Shown here piece by piece: positions 51,006 to 62,163 of a DNA stretch of 64,000 nucleotides. The notes beneath the pieces were generated by a model. The model was given only the letters and a program-made list of their open reading frames with translations. It had not been told where the DNA came from and ran no database searches. The stretch covers positions 11,934,008-11,998,007 of the forward strand of contig JAUPFP010000003.1 of NCBI GenBank assembly GCA_036925085.1, given 5' to 3'. Source of the stretch: Brachycybe producta. Lineage: Eukaryota; Arthropoda; Diplopoda; Playtdesmida; Andrognathidae. How positions within the stretch are numbered: the stretch's first letter is position 1; each line of letters opens with the position of its first letter. Both the position numbers and the translations under genes were made by a program.

Positions 51006-51782
51006 GAGGCTACATCACACTATTACTTCGAAAAATCTCCACAAAAGAGCGCTAGCGTTGTTTTTCTATTGAGTCCATATTTTAAAAATACACAGTTGCG
51101 GCGGCAATATGTTTATTTTTCATATTTCAAGTTCTCCAATTTTGATGGTTCAGAGTGCAATGTGCACCTTAAATATATGCTGATCGAGTGATAGAATGAC
51201 AAAACATTGGTAAGTGCGGTTCTATTTTTAAAAACTATTTCAAAATCGCAAATTTCTAACTCATGTTAAACTCCTTTGAGTACGCGCGCTCATAACAAAA
51301 AAAAAACATCCGTTAAAATGCTCCTAAAATACGTAAAAATAATTTTAAAAAACCACAGTTAAACCGCAGTGAAGCCAACACATTTGCGCACGTGCTGATT
51401 TTTTTTTTTCTTGTTTTTTTTTTAAATTATTTTTACGAGCATTTTAATTGATGTTTTTTTTTTCTTACGAGCGCGTACTCAGTGGAGTTTAACATGAGCG
51501 TTAGAAATTCGCGATCTTAAAAGTTTTTAAAAATAGAACCGCACTTACCAATTTTTTTTATCATTTTATCACTCGATCAACATATATTTAATTTGCACAT
51601 TGCACTTTGAACCGTCAAAATTGGACAACTTTAAACATGAAAAATAAACATATTGCCTTCGTGACTGTGTGTATTTTAAAAATGAACATTTTTTCTTTAA
51701 CATGGGGTCTGTGGACTCAATAGAAAAACGATGCTAGCGCTCTTTGTGGAGATTTTTCAAAGTAATTTTGCGATGTAGCCTC
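51006..51782. mobile_element. Family G foldback element, complete (777 bp)
   Basis: TTAA at 51002-51005 and 51783-51786; ends GAGGCTACATCACAC and GCGATGTAGCCTC. The two arms (about 370 bp each) are near-complete inverted repeats, with GAAAAATCTCCACAAAAGAG facing CTCTTTGTGGAGATTTTTC and meeting near 51400. Transcribed, it would form one long hairpin. No coding capacity. Confidence 0.92.
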
Positions 51783-51879
51783 TTAAAGGCAGTGCTAAAT
51801 TCATCAACGTTTGAGTGAATTTTCCTTTCAAAAAAGTTCGTGAATTTTTAGCGCTGTCTTTAACTTAGCAATCATTAAG

Positions 51880-52400
51880 AATACTACCCTCAAAGCTAAA
51901 CTAATAAAAAGCTAAATAGTACCGAGTGTAATAGCTATAGCAGACAAGAGATAAACAGTATAAAAGGGATTTGTTTTAATGTTCTTAGGACTAAACTGAA
52001 TTGAGTGAGAGCTAAGTAACACAAACTGGATGTAGACTATACTCTAGAACTAAACTACTTACCAACCTAAAGGTAAACTGTAAAAGTGCTAAACTATCAG
52101 CTCCTTAAAGTACTTTAAACTGGATGTTAGCTTAAACAGTACTTAAAATGGACTTTGACTAAATAGTAAAAGAGCTAAACTGAGCAAAAGCGAAATTAAT
52201 GCAGAGCTAAGCTTAGCAAAAATTAAATTAAAGCTGTGCTAACATAGACGAGACATAATCTATAAGCCTCAAGAAATTATTTTAAAAAAAAATAGGACAC
52301 TAGTTAGTTAAACCGAAATAAAGTGGAATAACAGTTAAAACTGGATACGACTTAAATGAGATTAACTCCATTAATCTGTCTTGTCAATCATCAATCAGTC
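51880..52400. repeat. AGCTAAACTGA-type repeat tract
   Basis: AGCTAAACT, GGACTAAACTGAA and TAAACTGGATG words recur at irregular spacing, the inverse of the words at 27140-27560. Confidence 0.55.
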
Positions 52401-52409
52401 CTTCATTTG

Positions 52410-52690
52410 ATTGTATGAAATTCTGATAACGTCACTTGTTTGTAGCTTTTTGAAGGTTAAAGGGTTCGCTGGTAAGCCTGGCTTGCCAACAATTGAACCA
52501 ATGAGATGCATTCATCTACTTTCTCATCTCTTTCTGAACTGAAAGAATTAACCTAATGAGAATGCAACTGCTAGGCTATCCAGCGATGATTTAAACGTTG
52601 ATTTTTTTTTTAAATGTAAAACATTCGTTGTATTGCCGACGATACAGTGTATTTTTGGGGTAATTATAGAAAAATTCTAAGACAATATAT
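52410..52690. other. Intergenic
   Basis: Nothing recognised. Confidence 0.35.
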
Positions 52691-52695
52691 GACAA

Positions 52696-53014
52696 CTAGT
52701 GGGGCAACCCGTCATAAATGACGGGTGCAAAATTCACAGGCAATTGTGCGAATGCGCGTCGTTTTTTCCTTTTTTACTCCTTTCATTTCAATTTCAGTCA
52801 CCCCCTCACACTTTTCTTTCTCTCTCCCCTTCTACACTTTCCAACCTTTTACCCTCACCCCCTCCCACTTTTCTCCCTCTCCTCCAAAGGAAGAGTTCAA
52901 CATATAGTTGACCTTGAGAAAAAAAAACGGTTCATTTATTCAAATTTATATAAATTCCGACGTGCTTTAATGGTTTTTGTTACTCCACACACACACAAAC
53001 ACACAGACCTGGGA
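52696..53014 (-). mobile_element. Helitron-like element, short form
   Basis: On the minus strand it starts TCCCAGGTCTGTGTG (53014) and ends with hairpin CCGTCATTTATGACGG, then GTTGCCCCA-type spacer and CTAG (52699-52696), between A and T. The B palindrome is absent. Confidence 0.85.
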
Positions 53015-53019
53015 TATTA

Positions 53020-53325
53020 TGACAATAAATTGTCACGTGTAGCTCATAATATTGTAACAGTAAAGGACTAAGGTTAAACTTCACATTGGCATTTTGTGGT
53101 TTTAAAGCTAAGCTTTGCGTTGTTTATTTTGTAGGTTTTCAAGCATATTAAAGCTCTCGTAGACTCGTTATATTCATGAGACTAATGCAGCGCATGCGTC
53201 AATAATTAATAGTGACGTCAAAATGATGCAAGCATTGCATTTAGCAGCACGCATTGCATTTTGGTACAACGCGCATGCGCTGTATTATTAGAAGATAAAA
53301 CAAACTGTTGCTTCCTTGCTTTCTA
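53020..53325. other. Intergenic with GCGCATGCG palindromic words
   Basis: GCAGCGCATGCGTC (about 53190) and ACGCGCATGCGCTGT (about 53270) are inverted relative to each other around TGACGTCA, an 85-bp imperfect palindrome. Confidence 0.5.
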
Positions 53326-53764
53326 AAGCCGATGCTACGCGTAGCAACAATTCAGCAATTTTAGAGCAACATAGCTTGTGTTGCTCTATTGTTTAATGAA
53401 AGTTGAAACATCTGTCATAACAGCAACAAACCCGAATTGTTGCTCACAGATTGAAAGCAACAGAAATTTCAAATAGGACTTGGTTGCTCGAAAATAGAAC
53501 CATTTCAACCAACAGCCAATAAAAACCGGCTTGAATAATCACATGACTATTTCAAATTTTCAACTGATGAAGACGAGAAAGAAGACGAAGCAAAATGTCT
53601 ACAGTCTTTGGCTCACAACCTCTTTGTTTCATTGGTTGTTGCCTTCATGTATGTTTCATGAACGTTGCAACGTGTGTCATAGGTGTTGCTTGCAACAAAT
53701 AGGAAACTACTGTTGCTACAACTAGTATTGTTGCTTGACTGTTGCTACGTGTAGCATCAGCTTA
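53326..53764. mobile_element. TIR element ending AAGCYGATGCTACRCGTAGC
   Basis: AAGCCGATGCTACGCGTAGC with AACA at the left is inverted as TGTTGCTACGTGTAGCATCAGCTT at the right (short pieces). The interior is rich in GTTGCT/AGCAAC words. Length is about 440 bp, no coding capacity. A family A MITE sits immediately at its right border. Confidence 0.8.
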
Positions 53765-53965
53765 ACAGGCAATTAGAAATCGGAACAGAAGTTGGCTCCG
53801 CCCTTTTTATGACGAACGTAACTTCTGATTGGTTGGGTGTGTAGTCTGACGTCACATGCTTCGCCCGTTTCAACGTCGAACCACACAACAAACCAATGAG
53901 AAGTTGCCGGTCGTCATAAGAAGGGCGGAGCCAACTTCTGTTTGTCCCGATTTCTAATTGCCTGT
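53765..53965. mobile_element. Family A palindromic MITE
   Basis: Ends ACAGGCAATTAGAAATCGG and CCCGATTTCTAATTGCCTGT. The core has GGCTCCGCCC, CTGACGTCACATGC and ACCAATGAGAAG. No 9-bp duplication remains. Confidence 0.85.
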
Positions 53966-53969
53966 TGTT

Positions 53970-55118
53970 TTCTATGGTTTCCATTTGGTTGGATATTTGA
54001 AGCTGATTATAGCATTGAAATACCATCTAACCAATCAGATTTCAAGATAAGTGAAAAGGCTGGGCAGCTGAGTTATGAATTAGCTGTTTGCTCTGTTGTG
54101 TCATTTTTAGAGCGGGCTAGAGGTTAGTTTTGACGCAAAAATATAGTAGGCCTACCAATGATTTCGTCGCTTTGAAGCTGTAAAGCAAAATCAAACAGCA
54201 GCTTTAAAACCACAGAAAGCCAATATTGGCCTACAGTTTTTAACCTTTACAAGATTAAATTACGAAATATTTTTACGACAAATATTGTCATATATTGCCA
54301 TTGACTAGTGGACATGCAATAATATGTGACAGTCATAAAATAGAAGCACACGAGCAAGGACATCATTAGGTAAAACATTTTTTTTGCTTCAAAAATTCTG
54401 AATTTGTGTCAGTCGAAGTCAGCCTTCTAAAAAAAAAAAAATAATCGACCTTGCGATTTCAATTTCGTTCACTGTGGCGTTCTTTACTGTGACAACACAG
54501 TCATTTTCTTATCGTGCAATGTGCATGACGGATTTTTTTTTGCTAGTAATTTAATTACGAGTAGTTTTAATCTTCATAAATGCTACATAAGACGACGAGC
54601 TCATGTGTGTATGTATTTACTGTGAGATTTGAGTGTGTGAAGAAGTCTTAGAAGAATTAGAGCGACACGGGACGTTTTTGGAATGTATGACAGTCACATT
54701 AAATTTTCAGTGGAGGACATGCTCCAAATGTGCTCACTGAACGTGTTGCCTAGAAGTAGCAAAGAAAGAAAAAACCTTCTCAGCAACATTAAAATGCGGA
54801 TTCAGTGCCTGACTAGCAGCAATTCAAAATATCTTCCATTTTTTTTATAACGACATAAGATTTAAATAAAGATGTTGTTAAAAAAAAAACAATGTCGAAA
54901 ATTAGAATTAAAAGAATAAAATGAGTGGCGAGGCTTGGGTCCACATGGCCATGCTGACGTAAGTGAGACATGAGTTCGAGAGACAGAAATACAACAAAAA
55001 CACGCCAGAATAAAGCAGAATTTAAAAAACAAAACAAAACAAAACTGAAACAACAGTCAGCAGTACTCAAGACAAAACCACAACAAATGTGTGACACAAC
55101 ACAAACAAACAAATAACA
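53970..55118. other. Intergenic, no gene recognised
   Basis: 54000-54130 and 54590-54800 are less AT-rich, but their frames show no motif. The minus-strand frames around 54813-55112 are hydrophobic by composition only. Confidence 0.4.
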
Positions 55119-55120
55119 TT

Positions 55121-55219
55121 AAAGTTGTCCAATATTAAGTTTTCAAAGTGCAAATGTGCACCTTAAATATATGTTTATCGATGCTATTTTTAAAAAGTAT
55201 TTCAACATCGCGAATTTCT
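55121..55219 (-). mobile_element. Family G fragment
   Basis: AAAGTTGTCCAATATTAAG through CACCTTAAATATATG to CGCGAATTTCTAA; joined directly to family E. Confidence 0.65.
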
Positions 55220-55870
55220 AAAGCCGTTATTACCCTAGCAACTTTTGATGCAAGAAAACGTGCAATGTGACATGCAATTTTGCCTTCAATGTTTATAGTG
55301 TGATATGACATGCGACTTGATAAAACTTTATTTTTAACTAGTGTGAGACTCAAGTCTCACACACAGACTTTTCATGTAACTTTCTGACAAACAACCAATC
55401 AGGCCGTTTGCCGGAAATGAAATATGTAAGATTGAACGAATTCCCGGTTTCATGACTTCCAGTTTATGAACTTCCTGTTAGTTGATCACAATATGGACAC
55501 AAACCAAGGGTGCAGACATTGAAGAAAATTATGTACGATTTTCACTAAAATTCACAGCAGATGGTGTGGATGGAAAGTCATTTTTCTTTTTAGCTGCATT
55601 TTACTTGGATATCCAGAATAGAATTGAAATTTTAAAATTCAGAGTCAAAAACGTTGATAAAAAGTAAAATGGCTTCCGATACCGTACGAGATTCACCCTA
55701 ATGTGTCGGCCCTTTGACATAAACCAAGTTTTGAAAACTTGATTGCAACTAGGTTGCATAGTGTGATATGGAAGTTTATTAAATTATTACGAAGTTCTAG
55801 TTGCAAGTCACATCACAGGTTGCATTGCAAGTTGAATTGCATTGCAGGTTGCTAGAGTAATGCCGGCTTT
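55220..55870 (+). mobile_element. Family E element with module D, complete
   Basis: Ends AAAGCCGTTATTACCCTAGC and GCTAGAGTAATGCCGGCTTT. Module D is at about 55499-55722. The GCATTGCAGG and CAACTTGTGATG-type words near each end are inverted. Confidence 0.85.
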
Positions 55871-55877
55871 ATGTTAA

Positions 55878-56515
55878 GAGCCTATATGTGTGACGCCATT
55901 TTGAATATTAGCAGATGACATAGTTCCACTTTTCGCCGTTTAGTGGCGCCCCACAGCTAAGCCATTGAAACCAATGAGAAAGAGAAATTCCTATTTTAAA
56001 AAATACATGGTTCAGGCAAATGTTTTGTTTTCTGCAACGAAAATTGTTATTTTCAAAATTCAAATTGCAATATGTACATAACAATATTGCTCATCTAGTG
56101 ATACGTTGGTACAAGTTTATAATTAGTTTTTCTATTTTTAATTTCATTTTAAAATCTCGTATTTTTTTAGCTCATGTTAAATCCCATAGGCGACAAACGC
56201 TCCTCCGTTTATACATTTTATAGGATCAAACTTCCCACTAACCATAAGTTTCATAATACCCTAAAATTTGACCACTAATTGTATACGACTCAAATTACTC
56301 ACCATTGTAGATCAAAAGTTGCTCTTCCTTTTTTCAGTAGTGCATATTTACCCAAAAAAGAGTCGTTATTAAAATATACCCACTTTTATCCATCGATAAG
56401 AGAAAATGGCGGACAAAAGTGTATCAAAATTGATTTTTTTGCCACATGTTGACGTCACAGCTACAGAAGCGCCTACATGCGAAGATTTTTGTAAGTTTTT
56501 TTTCACTGTAGGCTC
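55878..56515. mobile_element. TTAA-flanked F/G-like variant
   Basis: TTAA at 55874-55877 and 56516-56519; ends GAGCCTATATGTGTG and CACTGTAGGCTC. The interior differs from F and G, so this is a further member of the GAGCCT-ended group. Confidence 0.75.
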
Positions 56516-56519
56516 TTAA

Positions 56520-56957
56520 ACTTCATTGAGTTCGCGCTGGTAAGTAAAAAAAATCCATTAAAATGCTCATAAAAATAGTTTTAAAAAATCAGAAAAAACA
56601 GCACGTGCGCCAATGTGTTAGCTTCACTGTGGTTTAATTGTGGTTTTTAAAATTATTTTTTAAGTATTTTTACGAGCATTTTAATGGATGTTTTTTTTTT
56701 GCTTACGAGCGCATACTCAATGGAGTTTAAGAGTTAGAAATTTGTGATTTTGAAATAGTTTTTAAAAATAGAACTGCATTTACCAATTTTTTGTCATTCT
56801 ATCACTCGATCAGCATATATTTAAGGTGCACAATTGCACTTTGAAAACTTAATATTTGGACAAGTTTAAATATGAAAAATAAACATCGCCGCGACTATTT
56901 GCGGAGATTTTTCGAAGTAATGTGAAAGTATTGAAGTATTGTAATGTAGCCTCTTAA
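56520..56957. mobile_element. Family G element, left-truncated
   Basis: Starts inside the left arm (CATTGAGTTCGCGCTGG), continues through the centre and right arm to GTAATGTAGCCTC and TTAA (56953-56956). Confidence 0.75.
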
Positions 56958-56959
56958 TA

Positions 56960-58275
56960 CCAGGCAGAGTTGAAAGAATGTTGCATTGTACTGAGACAAA
57001 ACACAAACCTTTTTATATTTGCGGACTTTGAGCCCCGGACCATGAAATAGTTTGTAAAATTACAGACAAAACAAAAACTTAAGACAAAAGTAGCAGAAAT
57101 GTTTTAGAATTGTCGCCGATTTGTCTCGAAATACGGAACGAGTTTCTGTTTTGTTTGCGTTTTGTCAACTTGATTTGGATCCAAGCCTAAAACGACGAAT
57201 TCTATTTGCTGATTGTCGAGCAGGCGTCGAGCAAGTGGGAAATGTGCTATTTTCTGCTTCAAGCGGATGTTGTGTCATACAAGAAAGATTATATGACCAT
57301 GAATCAAAACTACTGCCTTTAATTACATTATATTCTTAATTCATTGAGAGACAGGAGGAGGTGGAGGAGGAGGGTATGGAGTGATGGGGGGGGGAGCCAC
57401 TTATTAAATATTGCAAAATGGCCTTGGTGAAAGTTCCATTGTATTGAAGAACTTAGACGTTCTCTCTGGGCTTCACCTGGGTGTTTTCTGTTTAGAAAAC
57501 CGTTAGGCCACCTCTTTTTTTTTTACTACTGATAACGGTATTGAAATCAGGTTCTAGACAGTACAGAGTGTTCACAAAGTTAATGTGCATGCGATTTTGC
57601 CTATGTTCTCCCAGTTAGAGTATCTTTTGATGACAAATTTAGGAGCCGATGGATTTTGGACGTGGAATTACCACGGAATAAAAAGTTATACAGAAGGGAA
57701 ACAGAAGCAGTTGGGCGCAGCCAGAAAAGTTCGTTCTGATTGGTTATTTAATTCAATTCAGTACACCTGCCATCAGCTTAAAAGCCATGTGTCAGAGGGG
57801 GGGGGGGGGGGGGTTACTCCCGATCACAAATGATTGTCATTCAGGTAAAACAAGACATCATTGTTAAATTGAAATCATCCTAACAAAGAACTGTCAACTG
57901 GAAGAGAATTCCATAGTCTAATGAGTAATGACATTTGGTGAAAAAAGACCAAAAATATGCATCAGTTCTAGCCATATTAATTCTTTTAAAACCTTTGAAT
58001 GCTTGTGTCTTCCCTTGCGACGATGTGTTGTATTCAATAAGTGATTAAGTAGGGCAATATTATCATCTGCCAGTAGCCGTCCGACAAGGACAAGACTTTC
58101 TGTCTTTTCTTCGGCCTTCTAATGATTCCCATTTTAGTTCCTGAAGCATGGAAGATACACTGTCTGTATACACGTATCTTCCTTTCACAAATCTTGCAGT
58201 TCTACATTGTACCATTTCTATTTCGTGCTTTTAAGTTACTTCTAAATGGGCTCCAAATTGGGGAACAATATTCTA
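56960..58275. other. Intergenic, no gene recognised
   Basis: Moderately complex sequence with poly-G tracts (57386-57393, 57797-57813). Frames at 57121-57339 and 57585-57833 have mixed composition but no motif I recognise; a diverged exon cannot be excluded. Confidence 0.4.
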
Positions 58276-58278
58276 ATA

Positions 58279-58576
58279 CTAGTGGGGTAACCCGTCATAA
58301 ATAACGGGAGCAAAATTCACAGGCAATTGTGCGCATGTGCGTCATTTTTTCCTTTTTTTACTCCTTTCATTTCAATTTTAGTCACCCCCTCCCACTTTTC
58401 TTTCTCTCTCTCTCCCCCTCCCCCTTCTACACTTTCCAAAGGATGAGTTCAACATATAGTTGACCTTGAGAAAAAAAAAACGGTTCATTTATTCAAATTT
58501 ATATAAATTCCGACGTGCTTCAATGGTTTTGTTACTCCCCACACACACACACACACACGCATACACAGACCTGGGA
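58279..58576 (-). mobile_element. Helitron-like element, short form
   Basis: Minus strand: TCCCAGGTCTGTG (58576) to CTAG (58282-58279), with hairpin CCCGTTATTTATGACGGG and a GT/CA tract near the 5' end. Flanked by AT-rich target. Confidence 0.85.
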
Positions 58577-58579
58577 TAT

Positions 58580-59115
58580 TATATATATAATAATAATAGG
58601 TTTGAGCAACTCACTTGAATTCATTTGACATGAACGCAAATTTGAACGTCTAAACTCGTGCTTGATTCCATTCAGATGATCAGCTGACATCAATTATTGG
58701 GTTAAGACATTCAATTCGCGTTCAATTCAAATGAATTCAAGTGAGTTGATCAGCTCACTCTGGAGTAAACATGATTTATTTAGAGTATAGAGTACATACC
58801 GAGTCTGCCCCTAGTTCGATCAAGTAACCGGTTAATTTAGATTTCATGCATCTTTCTATGTTAAAGATTCGCCTATACCAACTCTGCCCTTAGTTTAAAG
58901 ATGGCGACTTCATGCGTGACTTTCTATTACAGCAACATTAAAGGTTCCGACATAGTCCGAAGGTTCCCTTCTGTATAACTTTTTATTCTGTGGCCTTACT
59001 ATGAGGAGGGCACATCATGTGACCATGTCAGATCAATGAGAGTAGGGCCGGCTTTAGCAACTTCGGCCCCTTTCTTGATAGGGTTTTTTTTTTACTCTCC
59101 CGAGTTTGAGAGGAA
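58580..59115. other. Intergenic with a short foldback
   Basis: TTGAGCAACTCACTTGAATTC at about 58603 is inverted at about 58730 (GAATTCAAGTGAGTTGATCA, short pieces), a palindrome of about 150 bp. No gene. Confidence 0.5.
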
Positions 59116-59117
59116 CG

Positions 59118-59453
59118 TACATAGAGAGCAAGGTTTGTAGAGTAACAGGTGTGCTCATAATGTTCAGCCAATAGACAAAGCCCCCAGGTACTGCTCTGTG
59201 ACGTCAAAAGATTGTCAGCTTCAAACAACAAATTTTTAAAAAAAATGTCTATGGGGGGAAGAACAAGAAATTTTCCAAAAGTCAAACACAAAACCGTTGT
59301 TTCCAGTGTGTGAAATAAATAGAGCAAAACATAAACAAATAGAAAAACCTTAATATTTTGACTTTTCAATATGGCGTCGCCTCTCCTTTGGGGCGGGCTT
59401 CCTCGCGATAGGGAGCACACCTTACCATACTCTACAAACCTTGCATAGAGAGG
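59118..59453. mobile_element. TIR element with AGAGAGCAAGGTTTGTAGAG ends
   Basis: CATAGAGAGCAAGGTTTGTA at the left is inverted as TACAAACCTTGCATAGAGAG at the right. The interior has TGACGTCA at about 59200. The 146-residue minus-strand frame across it shows no known motif and is probably incidental. Confidence 0.65.
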
Positions 59454-59455
59454 GG

Positions 59456-59680
59456 ACTTTGCGGTCACCCTGTATGTCTTAAGGCGTTCTTATAGACTCT
59501 CCTCTCCTAATTCAATTTTGAATATAATGATTTATAGTAAGACTTCAAGTGGAGTATAGTAGGCTTAATTAAAAAAAATGGAATACCCGCCTACACTTCC
59601 GCCTCTTCATTCATACGACTGCGTGGCCTTGTATTGGGGGGAAGGAGGAAGCACAAAAAGTTCATTTTGTGGGTTTTACT
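59456..59680. other. Intergenic
   Basis: Nothing recognised. Confidence 0.35.
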
Positions 59681-59683
59681 CTA

Positions 59684-60176
59684 CGGAGCCTTGTAAAGGA
59701 CATGCGAGATTTCTTTTAAATCTCGACATTTCCAGTTTTTCCAGAATCTCGATATTTCTTCTTTAATCTCGATATTTCGTCTTTAATCTCGACATTTCGA
59801 CTTTAATCTCGACATTTCGACTTTAATCTCGACATTTCGACTTTAATCTCGACATTTCGACTTTAATCTCGACATTTCGACTTTTAATCTCGAAATTTAG
59901 ACTTTTAATCTCTTATTGGGCCATGTTAATTGTGCCATGTTGTGCGCACCATACTCTTAATAATGAAATTATTACAAGCGCCCTCTTGTACCAGAAGTAA
60001 TTTAATTATTAAAGTATGGTGTGCACAACATGGCATAATGAACATGACCGAATAAAAGAGATTAAAAGTCGACTTGTCCAGATTTTGGAAAAAAAGTCGA
60101 AATGTCGAGATTTTGGAAAAGTCGAAATGTCGAGATTTAAAAAAAACAACTCTTGCCTGTCCTTTACAGAGCTCCG
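59684..60176. mobile_element. Mariner-like MITE with internal 20-bp tandem repeats
   Basis: TA duplications (59682-59683, 60177-60178) flank CGGAGCCTTGTAAAGGACA and TGTCCTTTACAGAGCTCCG. The left arm carries about nine units of TTTAATCTCGACATTTCGAC; the right arm has two inverted units. The centre is a second palindrome (GTGCGCACCATACT against AGTATGGTGTGCAC). Confidence 0.85.
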
Positions 60177-60179
60177 TAC

Positions 60180-60880
60180 TTTTATGAAGTTATAGGAAAC
60201 TTTTTTTTTACAGATAAACCACAGTGTCAGATTGGTTGTACATAGTAGTGCGTTTTCAAATGCACCCAAAGCCGGTTTTTTTTTTGTTGTTGTTTTGTTA
60301 AAAGTTTAATGCTCTTAATGCAGGTTTTTTGTTGTTGCATTTAAGTTTGTTTATTGTTTGTGTTTTGGATACATTAACGGAAAGTTTGCAATCTTTATTT
60401 GATGATTGATTGTATATTCTTTTTAAATTTTCCACCTGTTCATTTTGCCAAATCTTATCTTCTTAAACTACTGTACAAATCTTTTCTGCGTTTGTTTTAT
60501 TATTTTCTCTGGCGGTTATTTTTTTTTTTTGTGGTCATTGTTTGTTTTACTTGCAAATTAAAAACTTTCTGCTCATCACATTATTATCTGTTTGTTAGAA
60601 GATAAAATAGCTGACAATAAATAAAATTTAGGTTTTTATAACTGTGGTCTCTGTAATTACGAAATTTACAGCAAAATGGCTGAAGAGCCATATTAACAAG
60701 TTCAGTAATAATTTTGACAAGTTCTTCAGTCATTTTGTTGCAAACTCCTTTATTACAGTGAAAACAGTTATAAAATGTACATTTTATTTTTTGTCAGCTA
60801 AATTATCTTATAACAAGTAGATAAGTTTTTAATTTACAAGTAAAACAGTTGGTTTCTCATACATTTCACCTAAAGTTGTT
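60180..60880. other. AT-rich intergenic DNA
   Basis: No gene. 60650-60780 contains ATAACTGTNGTCTCTGTAAT and AGTGAAAACAGTTAT inverted words, a possible small foldback. Confidence 0.4.
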
Positions 60881-60886
60881 CACATA

Positions 60887-61543
60887 AAGCTGCTATAACA
60901 CTAGCAATTTTTAATGCAGTAAAATGTGCAATGTGACATGCAACTTCCTTGTTTATAATGTGATATGACATGCAACTTGATAAAACTTTCCTTTTTAACT
61001 AGTGTCAAACTCAGTCTTGCCGAGTTGAACAGGTTCAACTTCTGACTGACTTTTCAAGTAAACTTTTTGATAAACAACCAATCAGGCCGTTTGCTAGAAA
61101 TGACATATGTAACATTGAACGAATTCTCGGTTGCGTGACTTCCGGTTTATGAACTTCCTGTTAGTTGATCACAATAGGGAAACAAACCAAAGGGGCAGAC
61201 ATTGAAGAAAATCATGTACGATTTTCACTACGATTCACAGCAGATCCTCGTGTGGATGGAAACTCAATTTACTTTTTAGCTGCATTTTACTCGATAATCC
61301 AGAATAGAATTGAAATTTTAAAATTCAGTAAAACGCGGATTAAAAGTTAAAATGGCTTCCGATACCGTACGAGATTCACCCGAATGTCGGCCCCTTGACA
61401 TAAACGAAGTTTTGAAAAATTGATTGGGAACTAGGTTGTATAGTGGGATATAGAAGTTTATTACAAAGTTCTAGTTGTAAGTCACATCACGAGTTGCATT
61501 GCACGTTGAATTGCATTGGAGGTTGCTAGTGTAATACCGGCTT
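60887..61543 (+). mobile_element. Family E element with module D, complete
   Basis: Ends AAGCTGCTATAACACTAGC and GCTAGTGTAATACCGGCTT. Module D at about 61185-61397 is bordered by AAAGGGGCAGACATTG and CGAATGTCGGCCCCTTG. The reference copy for this family. Confidence 0.85.
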
Positions 61544-61544
61544 A

Positions 61545-62070
61545 ACACTTGTCTTAGACAGCCTTTACACAGCTGAAATAGCAATAACATTGTTAGTAGC
61601 AAAATATTAATAACATGTTAATTAACAAATTTTTTTACTGTTTTGGTAAATGTTGACAACAAAAGACTAATATCAATATTTTTTGACAAAAAAATTGGTA
61701 GCCATCCAAGAGTTGAATGTTATTAACAGCGTTGACAGCAGAAACAATGTGTTAGTAACATGTTGTTATCAACATTGTTTGATGAGGATCGCCTTCAAAG
61801 TGGTCGCAGAATTTCTGCTATTAACAAAGTTAGCAACAATATTATCGACATTTTTAATGGAGGAAAAAAAAAAATAACACATGCTGAAAGTGAATGTGAT
61901 TGACAAAAGTTAATAGCAAAATGTTATTAACATTTTCTAGAGACTTTTAACAATGTTACTAGCAAATGTTGATAATAAAAGATAATATCTTCTAGGTCGA
62001 TTTTTCATGTTTGTTTAAAAAAACATTGCTATAATAACACGTGTTTTCAGCAATGTTACTTCCGGTGTAA
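61545..62070. repeat. AACATTGTTA-rich repeat tract
   Basis: TTAGTAACATGTTGTTATC, GCAATAACATTGTTAG and ACAATGTTACTAGC words recur in both orientations, suggesting a decayed TIR element bounded near 61575 and 62060. Confidence 0.5.
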
Positions 62071-62163
62071 AAATCCTCATTGCGACTTTCAAAATGAATC
62101 CTCGATTTAACTTTTGATAGAATTGAGCTTTTTTTGTATAAAATGGTTCAAAATCGTGATTAA

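Noticed and set aside
59028-59468. 146-residue minus-strand protein
   Set aside because: It spans an element bounded by inverted repeats, has no motif and unusual composition; treated as incidental.
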